From: TH5896 sp049578985
GTDB taxonomy: Archaea > Thermoproteota > Nitrososphaeria > Nitrososphaerales > Nitrososphaeraceae
Reading direction: 5' to 3'
Assembly (NCBI GenBank): GCA_049578985.1
Contig: JBAUMZ010000166.1
Coordinates: forward strand, 1-33,179
Length of the DNA stretch: 33,179 nucleotides
Made by a program: the position numbers and the translations under genes
Shown here: piece by piece, positions 15,993-23,295 of the stretch
Layout: each line of letters begins with the position of its first letter
How positions within the stretch are numbered: the stretch's first letter is position 1
The notes under the pieces: generated by a model
What the model saw: only the letters and a program-made list of their open reading frames with translations
What the model was told of the DNA's origin: nothing
The model's database searches: none

Positions 15993-16559
15993 TTGGCAAA
16001 TATCAACCCGATCAAAACCAGCTGTGTAAGCAAGCCATTTATTGTTTCAGCCGTGATCATTCTCTTTGCAGGTTCATTCTTGGGCGCAGCATGGATGATG
16101 ACGATATTTAATTTCGGCTTACCTTCTTGGTTTGGTCAATTATTCCAACAACACAGAATTTTTCAGATCGACGGATTTCTGACCTTACTCATAATGGGTG
16201 TGGGGTACATGATAGTTCCAAGATTTAGAAACGTCTCACTCCCGTCTGTAAAATATGCGTACCTTTCTTTTCTCTTTGTGATTGTCTCTTTAATCTTTCA
16301 GGTGGTAACTCCGCCACAACCTTCGATACTAACAGATGACAAGTTTTTTTTGGTGATCACAATCCTGAGACTTTCTGGAATAGCGATCTTTGCAACCATC
16401 ATTTTCTTGATGCTGAAGATCAGACCAAAACGATTAAGACTATCTGACTATTTCATTGCGCTATCTACCATGACATTGCTGACTATGAATATGATCGAGC
16501 TTGCACAGATGTTTGATATCATTGACTCGGAGGAAGAGCTCACAAAGCCAAAATCATAA
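15993..16559 (+). CDS. NnrS-like membrane protein, N-terminal half (gene split by TAA)
   Basis: 188 residues with about six membrane helices. The segment QQHRIFQIDGFLTLLIMGVG, followed by YMIVPRF, resembles the NnrS / heme-copper-oxidase subunit I type signature (His ... Gln-x-x-Gly-Phe ... Pro-Arg-Phe). NnrS proteins are polytopic heme and copper membrane proteins linked to nitric-oxide stress. The frame ends at TAA 16557-16559, yet the next 13 codons (LSHIELWLLFPII, plus strand, same frame) run straight into the following ORF. The two are therefore one gene of about 437 codons with a nonsense codon at position 189. The start is uncertain: TTG 15993 is the best candidate, as an in-frame TAA lies eight codons upstream. 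A truncated product is unlikely to fold properly. Confidence 0.65.
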   Translation: MANINPIKTSCVSKPFIVSAVIILFAGSFLGAAWMMTIFNFGLPSWFGQLFQQHRIFQIDGFLTLLIMGVGYMIVPRFRNVSLPSVKYAYLSFLFVIVSLIFQVVTPPQPSILTDDKFFLVITILRLSGIAIFATIIFLMLKIRPKRLRLSDYFIALSTMTLLTMNMIELAQMFDIIDSEEELTKPKS

Positions 16560-16598
16560 TTAAGTCACATCGAATTATGGTTACTGTTCCCTATAATC

Positions 16599-17306
16599 AT
16601 GATATTTGGAATTGAATATAAGACCCTTCCATCATTTCTTGGATTCATTAGACCACGAGGTACCATAGGTCTTTTTTCATTTATCCTAATTTCAAGCTGT
16701 GTCATCATAGGTTTACTTAGTATATTGTTTGATTCAGAATTAGTGATGCTTCAATCGAGCTTCAATATTTTATTTTTTACGTCGGTTATTGCCTTTACAT
16801 TATCAATTTACGCATTTGGCGGATTCGATAATTCGGACATCATCCGTCTTGTCCAAGGAGAAAAAAAAGTAAGATATAATCTTACAGTTCTGCACATAAA
16901 AATTTCATTTTTGCTGCTCCTGTCGGGCATCTTTGCGGCAATACTTTTTGCTATCACCTATGGACCGGATCGTGAAGTATATCGATTTGCCTTATATGAC
17001 CTTGCAATACATACAATTGCAATAGGGTTTATCGGCATTACTATTTCGTTATATCTTCCCCTTATGCTTCCGCCAATCATCGGGAAAACGCTCAAATTTA
17101 CTAACCTTAATAAAATACCACTATTCCTAATCGTCTTATCATTAGGCATACGTGCATTAGGGGACTTATTTCTTGCTCAAGGAAATTCGCAATTTTCATC
17201 GCTGCTTATGTTCAAAATATTGAATTTTTCGGTAGGATTTTCGGGCTGGCTTGTGGTAATTGCGCTGTTCGTGTTCGTCATTACGTTGCAGAGATCGATG
17301 AAATAA
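16599..17306 (+). CDS. NnrS-like membrane protein, C-terminal half (gene split by TAA)
   Basis: 235 residues in the same frame as the preceding ORF, with about six more membrane helices. DLAIHTIAIGFIGITISLYL, followed by PLMLPPI, is the second His-Gly-Phe-containing helix expected in NnrS-type proteins. The ATG at 16599 lies inside a continuous coding sequence, so it is an internal Met of the ancestral protein rather than a natural start. It could serve as a restart only if translated separately. The whole gene (15993-17306) has the length of a normal NnrS protein with only one lesion, so the inactivation looks recent. An alternative is a base-call error at 16557. Confidence 0.65.
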   Translation: MIFGIEYKTLPSFLGFIRPRGTIGLFSFILISSCVIIGLLSILFDSELVMLQSSFNILFFTSVIAFTLSIYAFGGFDNSDIIRLVQGEKKVRYNLTVLHIKISFLLLLSGIFAAILFAITYGPDREVYRFALYDLAIHTIAIGFIGITISLYLPLMLPPIIGKTLKFTNLNKIPLFLIVLSLGIRALGDLFLAQGNSQFSSLLMFKILNFSVGFSGWLVVIALFVFVITLQRSMK

Positions 17307-17717
17307 TCACGTTCCTATTCAATGCAATTCTACCCACATTTCATTTATGATACATGCAGCTCCCGGCTACAGACAGAAGGCCCAGACTCGAGTAAGTCCA
17401 GAAGATGGCACAAAGCTCTGCTATGGATCCTGAAAACTGCAGGTTCATTTCACGCTTGTGTCTTGAATATTCGAATGTTGAGGGTTAGAAATACCCTCTT
17501 TCAGTATATAGAGGCAAGAGGTGAGGCAAACTAACCGCCATAACGGACAAAAGGATGAGTAATTAACATTCAATTAACATTGAATTAGTTTGTCAGAACT
17601 CAGAATCTCCGAATACCATGCGTCATAGGATGTATTAGCCTTTGATGTTCAGAAGAGTATAATGAACATATGTCTTAAATTGACATTCAGACACTGACTT
17701 TATGACATAATTGTCAA
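17307..17717. other. Intergenic region upstream of htrA
   Basis: The 70-codon frame at 17322 is not convincing. The region holds a short hairpin (17480-17498) and an imperfect direct repeat near 17566-17588 (attaacattca, attaacattga), which could be a regulator site for the protease gene 150 bp downstream. Confidence 0.4.
17480..17498 (+). terminator. Hairpin followed by T-rich sequence
   Basis: Arms gagggt and accctc with a 7-nt loop, then cttt. The stem is short and it lies 170 bp after the NnrS-like gene, so a role in termination is only a possibility. Confidence 0.25.
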
Positions 17718-17726
17718 CATATAAAT
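17718..17726 (+). promoter_or_regulatory. TATA box of the HtrA gene
   Basis: catataaat lies 7 bp before the first ATG (17733) and about 29 bp before the second in-frame ATG (17751). Archaeal transcription starts about 25 bp after the TATA centre, so the transcript would begin at or just before 17751. Confidence 0.5.
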
Positions 17727-17750
17727 ATCAGAATGCGTCACTACCTTCAC

Positions 17751-19469
17751 ATGCACAATCATCTCTGGAGTATCGTAATAGCCATTTTGGCGACCTCTCT
17801 GGTTTTTGGGATAGCCTCACCACAAGCAATAGCCCAAAGGTCAAATGAAAACTCGAATGACACTGACAGCACTAATTCATCATTATCGTCATCATTATCA
17901 CCTTCAGAGGCTTTGACACTGCCAGAAATTTTTAACAAGACCGAAAGCTCTGTAGTACAAATAACTAGTAAGAGTCCTATTAGTAGTAGCCTTGTAATAA
18001 GGAATGGAGAACAGGTCCCACAGGATGATGTCGCTTTAGGTTCAGGGTTTGTATATGATCAGGAAGGGCACATCATCACCAACCATCATGTGATTTCTGA
18101 TCCTAATAGTATCGAAGTTACATTTGTGGATGGAGATTCCTATTCAGCTAAGGTAATTGGAGAGGATCCTTATTCAGATATTGCTGTGTTACAAATAACT
18201 GATGATGGCTTTCAAAAGCAAGTTCCGCCTCTAAAAGCTGCAAATTCATCAGCATTGCAGGTAGGAGAACAAGTTATTGCGATTGGTAATCCATTCGGTC
18301 TTAGTGGAACTTTGACTTCTGGGGTCATAAGTCAGATGGGACGAGTTTTGCCAAATGACATCACCGGATATTCAATATCCAACATAATTCAGACTGATGC
18401 GGCAATAAACCCGGGTAATTCGGGTGGACCGTTGCTCAATTCTAAGGGAGAAATAGTAGGTATGAACACAGCTATCTTCTCAAATACGGGAGTTTATTCA
18501 GGAGTGGGATTTGCAATTCCGTCAAATATGGTTCAAAAAGTAGTAGCGTCGTTATTGAAAAACGGTTCTTACAATCATCCCTATATGGGTATCTCCGGAA
18601 TCACTCTATCTCCTGAAATCTCAAATGCATCAAATTTGAATGATACAAAGGGTATTCTCGTCGTAGACATCACAGCTGATAGTCCTGCTGATAAAGCCGG
18701 AATACGCGGAGGAGATGTACTTACATCTGTGGATGGACACGACATTAGATTAGGAGGAGATGTAATTGTAGCAGTCGACAACCAAAGTGTTAGAGCCATG
18801 GAAGACTTCCTTACTTATTTAGAAGAACAAAAGGCGGTAGGTGACAATATTGAATTATCAGTTATTAGGGACGGAAAGACCGAACAGATCGATTTGACGC
18901 TTGCTGCTAGACCTAGCCAGAGAGCTGAGGACAAGTCCCAACTAAATCAAGGACCTGAACAGCAACAGCGGAGACCTGCTTTGGGAATAAATGGCATTAA
19001 TATGACACCAGAATTGGCTGAAAGAATGAATCAAACACAATCACAAAAGGGCTTCCTCATAGAAGATATAATCGCAGGCGGACCAGCCGATTTGGCCGGG
19101 ATTAGAGGGGGATACAAAGTTGCCAACGTTAATGGTAGCGATATTAATCTTGGGGGAGATATTGTTGTAGGGATAGATGAAAGGAATGTCAACACAATCC
19201 ATGATATCCAGTCTTACTTGGACACTAAAAAAGTTGGGGACAACGTACAAATTAAGATAATCAGAGACAGCCAAGAAATTACCGTCCCATTGAAATTGGG
19301 AACGCTCGAAGGCGATCAGGCACTTCGCGAACAGGCACCTCTTGGACAGTTGCCACAATTACCGTTTTCACAGGAGGGACCGTTCGGCGGTGATCTGTTA
19401 GATGACATGTACAATCAATGTGTCGAAGGTGCAGGGAAGGAAGTATGTGATCAACTATTCGGTAAATAA
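17751..19469 (+). CDS. Secreted HtrA/DegP-type serine protease with two PDZ domains
   Basis: A chymotrypsin-fold protease for extracytoplasmic protein quality control. The start at 17751 (MHNHLWSIVIAILATSLVFG) gives a clean signal peptide ending near PQAIAQ and fits the TATA position; ATG 17733 adds six residues. The catalytic triad is visible: His in TNHHVISD, Asp in YSDIAVLQ, Ser in INPGNSGGPL (residues 113, 143 and 224 from this start). Two PDZ-like domains follow (about 275-390 and 400-520), each with an unusual near-duplicate AGIRGGD/AGIRGGY plus LGGDIVVGID-type segment. The C-terminus has a Cys pair (QCVEGAGKEVCDQLFGK). The length of about 570 residues is longer than bacterial DegP. Monocistronic. 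Very confident in class. Confidence 0.93.
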   Translation: MHNHLWSIVIAILATSLVFGIASPQAIAQRSNENSNDTDSTNSSLSSSLSPSEALTLPEIFNKTESSVVQITSKSPISSSLVIRNGEQVPQDDVALGSGFVYDQEGHIITNHHVISDPNSIEVTFVDGDSYSAKVIGEDPYSDIAVLQITDDGFQKQVPPLKAANSSALQVGEQVIAIGNPFGLSGTLTSGVISQMGRVLPNDITGYSISNIIQTDAAINPGNSGGPLLNSKGEIVGMNTAIFSNTGVYSGVGFAIPSNMVQKVVASLLKNGSYNHPYMGISGITLSPEISNASNLNDTKGILVVDITADSPADKAGIRGGDVLTSVDGHDIRLGGDVIVAVDNQSVRAMEDFLTYLEEQKAVGDNIELSVIRDGKTEQIDLTLAARPSQRAEDKSQLNQGPEQQQRRPALGINGINMTPELAERMNQTQSQKGFLIEDIIAGGPADLAGIRGGYKVANVNGSDINLGGDIVVGIDERNVNTIHDIQSYLDTKKVGDNVQIKIIRDSQEITVPLKLGTLEGDQALREQAPLGQLPQLPFSQEGPFGGDLLDDMYNQCVEGAGKEVCDQLFGK

Positions 19470-19576
19470 AGTATGAACTAGCTGACAACCTTGTTGAGGT
19501 AAAAAGCAGTTTGAACATAAGATACAGAATGAAACAAGCGTTGAATAAGAGCCATTCATCCGAATGAGGTTCACTT

Positions 19577-19802
19577 TTATTTTTTGAAATTCTCACTAAG
19601 TCCATCATACCTTAGTGTCAATATTCTTATTTGCTTCCTGACAGCAGGAGTGTAACCCATGTTCATGAGCTAGCTCCTAGTATGCACGCTCCAATATTAG
19701 ATGTAAAATCAACATATCTGTTTCCATCTACGTCGTCTATTGTGCAACCGCAACCGTTCGCAATAACAAGAGGATAGCTATAGGCGATAGGTTAAATCTT
19801 TC
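19577..19802 (-). pseudogene. Remnant of a class III (PLP) aminotransferase, N-terminal part
   Basis: The minus strand at about 19785-19675 encodes YSYPLVIANGCGCTIDDVDG and NRYVDFTSNIGACILGAS, which is the N-terminal signature of class III aminotransferases (PLVI...G...DVDGNRYxDFTS...LG). Upstream in another frame is ERFNLSPIAI. Downstream, after TGA at 19660-19662 and a frame change, is MGYTPAVRKQIRIL, matching the expected 'GYxxPAV' continuation. The rest of the enzyme (roughly 350 residues, including the PLP lysine) is missing; the HtrA gene lies there instead. In life such enzymes transfer amino groups in amino-acid or tetrapyrrole metabolism. This copy is dead. Clear sequence signature, so the family call is firm. 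Confidence 0.7.
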
Positions 19803-20106
19803 ACACTCCTAGCGCATCAAGTCTACTTCAATTCCATATATTTCAAAAAAATGGATTTTTTTGAATTTTATAATTTTCAAATGTCACAATATCAGTTCCA
19901 TTCTAATTTGTGATAAATAAAGGGTATTGTCTCCTAGTGGTAGTACAATGCATCACATGTTTACAACATTGATATACTATCTTTAGCCATTAAAATTTAC
20001 TTGAGTACTCCAAACATCGGAATTGCAATATGGATAATTAATAATACCTGCATTGGTTCTATTGCAGTTATCTGCGAATTCTGTTTATATTCATTTTTTC
20101 ACTCTG
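19803..20106. other. AT-rich intergenic stretch
   Basis: No coding-like frame. It contains the near-perfect AT palindrome at 19842-19865. Nothing else is seen. Confidence 0.45.
19842..19865. repeat. AT-rich palindrome with 11-bp arms
   Basis: Arms ttcaaaaaaat and atttttttgaa are perfect complements around a 2-base centre. It may act as a transcription terminator for either strand or as a bendable protein-binding site; the sequence alone cannot decide. Confidence 0.6.
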
Positions 20107-20237
20107 TTACATATCGGTTTCGCTGAATCGTTCATTTCTTCTGAAGATGTTATCGACCAAGGTTTCGTTGATTATCTCATTTAATAGATAGCAGGATTTG
20201 TGAGATCAATGGCGTCTTCGTAGCAAATAGTTGGAAA
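20107..20237 (-). pseudogene. Small frameshifted coding remnant
   Basis: From 20237 the minus strand reads FPTICYEDAIDLTNPAIY to a stop at 20184-20186, while the overlapping frame continues LNEIINETLVDNIFRRNERF, then SETDM, stop at 20107. The join needs one missing base in the ctattaaatg tract. The piece lies 37 bp after the DUF432-like gene on the same strand. Family unknown. Confidence 0.35.
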
Positions 20238-20273
20238 TCAAAACAAAACCCAGAACAGAGAAGGTAACAATAA

Positions 20274-21095
20274 TCAAAAGCCGCTATCCATCAAGAATTC
20301 CTGAGTAACTTCTTTAGACGGAGTTTGTGACAACTGGGAATCTCTGGTCTTAGCATTGATTAGCTGCACATTTGCAATATCTTTTCCAAATGATGATCCT
20401 ACTTTAATCTCAGTTTTGCCCGAAAGATATGCATTATCATTTCTATGTTCCAACATCACATCATTTAGCGGAATTACCAGCATATTTATCTGTATAATTT
20501 TGTCGGTATCATTATGCATATGCATACCAATCAACGCTTCCTCAAACATTGCTGTTTCTGATTCTGCAGTATATACCTCAGTTTCCTTGTACCTACAAAT
20601 TGCCCCATGTTCAGGGGTTCCGTATAATATGTACTGTTGTTTACACAATGAAATACAATCAATTAACAGTATACCCTTCTTATGTGATTCCTTAAATATT
20701 CCTATCTCTATGGGCATTTTCGCGTAAAAATCTAATTTCTGATGTGGATCTACCACAAAGGGAGACTTGAATTTCAAATATAAATGCCTGCTCAAGTCTG
20801 GAGTAGAGTAAAGTGGAACTGCCGGAAAGATACATACATTTACCGAAGGAGAGCTGGATGTAAGTAATTTATCCACCACAACTTCGTTATTTAAATATCG
20901 TTTATATCTAAATAAATGATTTCCAGACTTGATACTCTCTCCCTCAGGTGTCAATGAGATCTTATGATCGCGGAAGTTAAAAAGAGTGAAATCTTTATTA
21001 TTACTACTATCACTATTACTATTATCAGCAAGGGTATCTAGAAATGGAAAAGAATGACAACCGTATACCCCTTTCCTATTGCTGGTCTCCAACAT
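20274..21095 (-). CDS. DUF432-like protein next to MscS
   Basis: A 273-residue soluble protein. After a low-complexity Ser/Asn stretch (about 25-35) come long runs of beta strands, including VCIFPAVPLYSTPDLSRHLY and LKFKSPFVVDPHQK, then MPIEIGIF. This pattern (Pro-rich strand, 'F-x-x-P', then 'PIEIGIF') matches my memory of the archaeal family DUF432, whose function is unknown. It lies 54 bp downstream of the MscS gene on the same strand, so the two are probably co-transcribed. DUF432 genes adjacent to small-conductance mechanosensitive channels have been noted in other archaea, again from memory. It might act as a cytoplasmic partner or sensor of the channel. Start ATG 21095; no other start is obviously better. 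Confidence 0.65.
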   Translation of the reverse strand: MLETSNRKGVYGCHSFPFLDTLADNSNSDSSNNKDFTLFNFRDHKISLTPEGESIKSGNHLFRYKRYLNNEVVVDKLLTSSSPSVNVCIFPAVPLYSTPDLSRHLYLKFKSPFVVDPHQKLDFYAKMPIEIGIFKESHKKGILLIDCISLCKQQYILYGTPEHGAICRYKETEVYTAESETAMFEEALIGMHMHNDTDKIIQINMLVIPLNDVMLEHRNDNAYLSGKTEIKVGSSFGKDIANVQLINAKTRDSQLSQTPSKEVTQEFLMDSGF

Positions 21096-21149
21096 ATTAG
21101 ATGCTCATGTATACTCGCATTAGAACTTGTATTATTACCTTTGATATAT

Positions 21150-21995
21150 TCATGTGCCAGCAACCCTGTTCCCATCGGCGATTTGTAGGATACGGCGCGG
21201 AAGCGGAATCTTGATATTGTTATCATTTAAGTGCTTTTTTATTTGATTGATAAGTTGCATCTGTACTTGAAACATTACACTAGATGGAACCCAACACCAT
21301 ATATTGATATTTATAGCGTACTCTCCAACGCTTGCTGCATAAACATTTGGGGTAGGCTCAACCAACACCAGAGGAGTATCAGCTAGTAAATTGGTTATAA
21401 CTTTAATTGCCTTATCTAAATCTTCATCATACCCCACCCCAATGGTTATCTGAATTCTTCTAGCTATAGTAGCAGAGTAGTTATGTATCTCAGACGAAAA
21501 TACATCCGTATTTGGAAGCGTCACATATGTGCCGTCAAATATTCTGATTCGAGAAGTTAAAACACCTATAGTTACAACCACACCAGATACATCAGGGAGT
21601 TTCCCTGTGATCAAGACAGGGTCACCTACTTTGAGGGGCTTATCCATGTACAGGAAGATACCCGAGATCAAATTAGAGAATAAAGATTGTGTTGCAAAAC
21701 CGATTACTATGCCTGCGAAACCCCCTGCGAGAAATAATCCAGTCAGATCTATTCCGGATTGAGCAAGCGCAGAAATCACGGTGATTGCAATGATTCCATA
21801 ATAGACTAACAGAGTTAGCTTCTTACTATAATCTGTTGGTAAGTTACCTTTTGCGTATTTGGAGGTTAATGATTTTGCAACATATGCGACTATGAAACCT
21901 ACAATCAGTGTAATTATGGTTTGCAGCAATGTAAGCGTTGCAATTTGTTGTCCAAAAATGGTAATCGATTGAGGAATTGTAAGCAAGGCAAACAT
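21150..21995 (-). CDS. MscS-family mechanosensitive ion channel
   Basis: 281 residues. Three membrane helices are visible: about 22-44, 65-85, and the pore helix GLFLAGGFAGIVIGFATQSL with the Gly/Ala-rich packing of MscS TM3. The beta domain follows, with SNLISGIFLYMDKPLKVGDP and the family motif DGTYVTLPNTDVFSSEIHNYS. A C-terminal alpha/beta domain ends PLPRRILQIADGNRVAGT. It sits in the cell membrane and releases solutes on hypo-osmotic shock. It is the second gene of a putative operon: a 102-residue ORF lies 12 bp upstream and the DUF432-like gene lies downstream. A TATA-like attatataaaa lies immediately before the ATG, too close to serve this start unless translation begins slightly inside. 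Confidence 0.92.
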   Translation of the reverse strand: MFALLTIPQSITIFGQQIATLTLLQTIITLIVGFIVAYVAKSLTSKYAKGNLPTDYSKKLTLLVYYGIIAITVISALAQSGIDLTGLFLAGGFAGIVIGFATQSLFSNLISGIFLYMDKPLKVGDPVLITGKLPDVSGVVVTIGVLTSRIRIFDGTYVTLPNTDVFSSEIHNYSATIARRIQITIGVGYDEDLDKAIKVITNLLADTPLVLVEPTPNVYAASVGEYAININIWCWVPSSVMFQVQMQLINQIKKHLNDNNIKIPLPRRILQIADGNRVAGT

Positions 21996-22007
21996 GATTT
22001 TATATAA

Positions 22008-22316
22008 TTATGAAGAGGCATTAAATATTTCGGACAGTTCTTTAGTATTAAATTGAATAATGGAATCAGGAAGAAGAGCTTGAAACAATTGAAAAATTGA
22101 ACATGTCAGTATCCTGAACAAGACGGTGAAGGATGCCATTTTCTGTAGCCAGGATTTTGTAATCATAAGGGAATGATCTAGAATCATTGGCGTCAGGTAA
22201 CCGAATTGGAGAACCTGAAATGGGATCGAAACGCCTTGCTTTGTCAAGTTGTCGACATCCTTGTAGGGGTATTTGGCTGATCCTACTGTGTTGTTTCCAC
22301 TTGCTGCTGCAGACAC
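22008..22316 (-). CDS. Small hypothetical protein upstream of MscS
   Basis: A 102-residue frame from ATG 22316 (MSAAASGNNTVGSAKYPYKD), with a polar start and a mainly helical, moderately hydrophobic second half (SWLQKMASFTVLFRILTCSI, FQLFQALLPDSIIQF). It ends 12 bp before the MscS start on the same strand, so it may be the first gene of that transcript. Composition is acceptable for a real gene, but no family is recognised. Confidence 0.5.
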   Translation of the reverse strand: MSAAASGNNTVGSAKYPYKDVDNLTKQGVSIPFQVLQFGYLTPMILDHSLMITKSWLQKMASFTVLFRILTCSIFQLFQALLPDSIIQFNTKELSEIFNASS

Positions 22317-22465
22317 TATTTTACCCTCCAGCAGACTCTATTTTAGATAGATGAAATATATGAAATAATTTATGAAAAATGATCCTTGCAATTCAGCAAA
22401 AATATGATAAGAGCTGGATCAACAAAAGCAAATAAAGTATCACGAGTTACACAGCGGTGTAAATT

Positions 22466-23113
22466 TCAAGGCTCTATATTCCAATCACACTCACCTAATC
22501 CTGGCTTTCCCTCGACCGTTCTAACCTCTGCCTTACACTCTCCCGAGGAGGTTAGCTGCTTGCAATCCTCAGTCCCATCACAAGCATAAGGTAATACAGG
22601 TTCACCAACTAGACTAGCGATTGATTGTGAAGGAGTTGAAGACGATGACGTTAGACTGGAATTTAAGCTGCTCTTCGTACCGTTGTCCGAAAGAAGCCCA
22701 CTACTAGATTCAGTTTGAATTATGCCATTTCCATTCCCTTCTTCTCGTTTGGACAAGGAGCTAGCAGCTGAGGGACTTTGAGTCGAAATTGTGTTACCTC
22801 CGTCGCTAAGTACGCATATATTACCTTGCTCCACCCAGACCTGACCCACTTCACTACAATCAGAAACACATCTTCCAGTCTGAGTATTCCGATACATAGA
22901 CGGTGTTGCCGATCCGCAATTGTCCCATTCACATTGGTTAGTGGATCCTACGTTGTGTTGACTCGGAGGACATCGCTCAGAAGTCACGCCCACGCCAAGT
23001 CCCCGTTGATCTTCTGGCCCCTCGTCCTGACTTCCTCCAATTTGCTGAGCAAAGGTATCATTTAGAAATAAGTGATTAACGGATAGTACGAGAGAAAATG
23101 AATATGTCAACAA
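22466..23113 (-). CDS. Secreted Cys-rich, Ser-rich hypothetical protein (5' end probably frameshifted)
   Basis: 215 residues starting at TTG 23113 as the frame stands. After a short hydrophobic start ending NDTFAQQ come two Cys-rich modules: one with CPPSQ, CEWDNCG, CVSDCSE and CVLS, and a C-terminal one with YACDGTEDCKQLTSSGECKA. They are separated by a linker of about 80 residues very rich in Ser. The pattern suggests a disulfide-bonded extracellular protein. Upstream, the same frame encodes RIFVVISVIGISASLLTYSF, and an ATG at 23163 precedes it one base out of frame. A TATA-like tract (taataaaaa) lies about 23 bp before that ATG. The original gene thus probably began at 23163, and one lost base removed the true signal peptide start. 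Function unknown. Confidence 0.65.
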   Translation of the reverse strand: MLTYSFSLVLSVNHLFLNDTFAQQIGGSQDEGPEDQRGLGVGVTSERCPPSQHNVGSTNQCEWDNCGSATPSMYRNTQTGRCVSDCSEVGQVWVEQGNICVLSDGGNTISTQSPSAASSLSKREEGNGNGIIQTESSSGLLSDNGTKSSLNSSLTSSSSTPSQSIASLVGEPVLPYACDGTEDCKQLTSSGECKAEVRTVEGKPGLGECDWNIEP

Positions 23114-23295
23114 TGAAGCCGATATACCGATAACTGAGATGACGACGAAGATGCGTGAATCATATCAATAGCGAGAACATTATTAATAAAAACCTTCTGC
23201 GGAATTCGATAACAGTTAGCCGGAGGTAAAGTATGGTCCTATAATTCCCAGTATTCCTCAGATTTTATCTCTTCCTTCCCAGACCAGATCCTCTA

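Noticed and set aside
17322..17534. 70-codon plus-strand ORF after the NnrS-like gene
   Set aside because: Irregular composition, no start context, no resemblance to a protein family.
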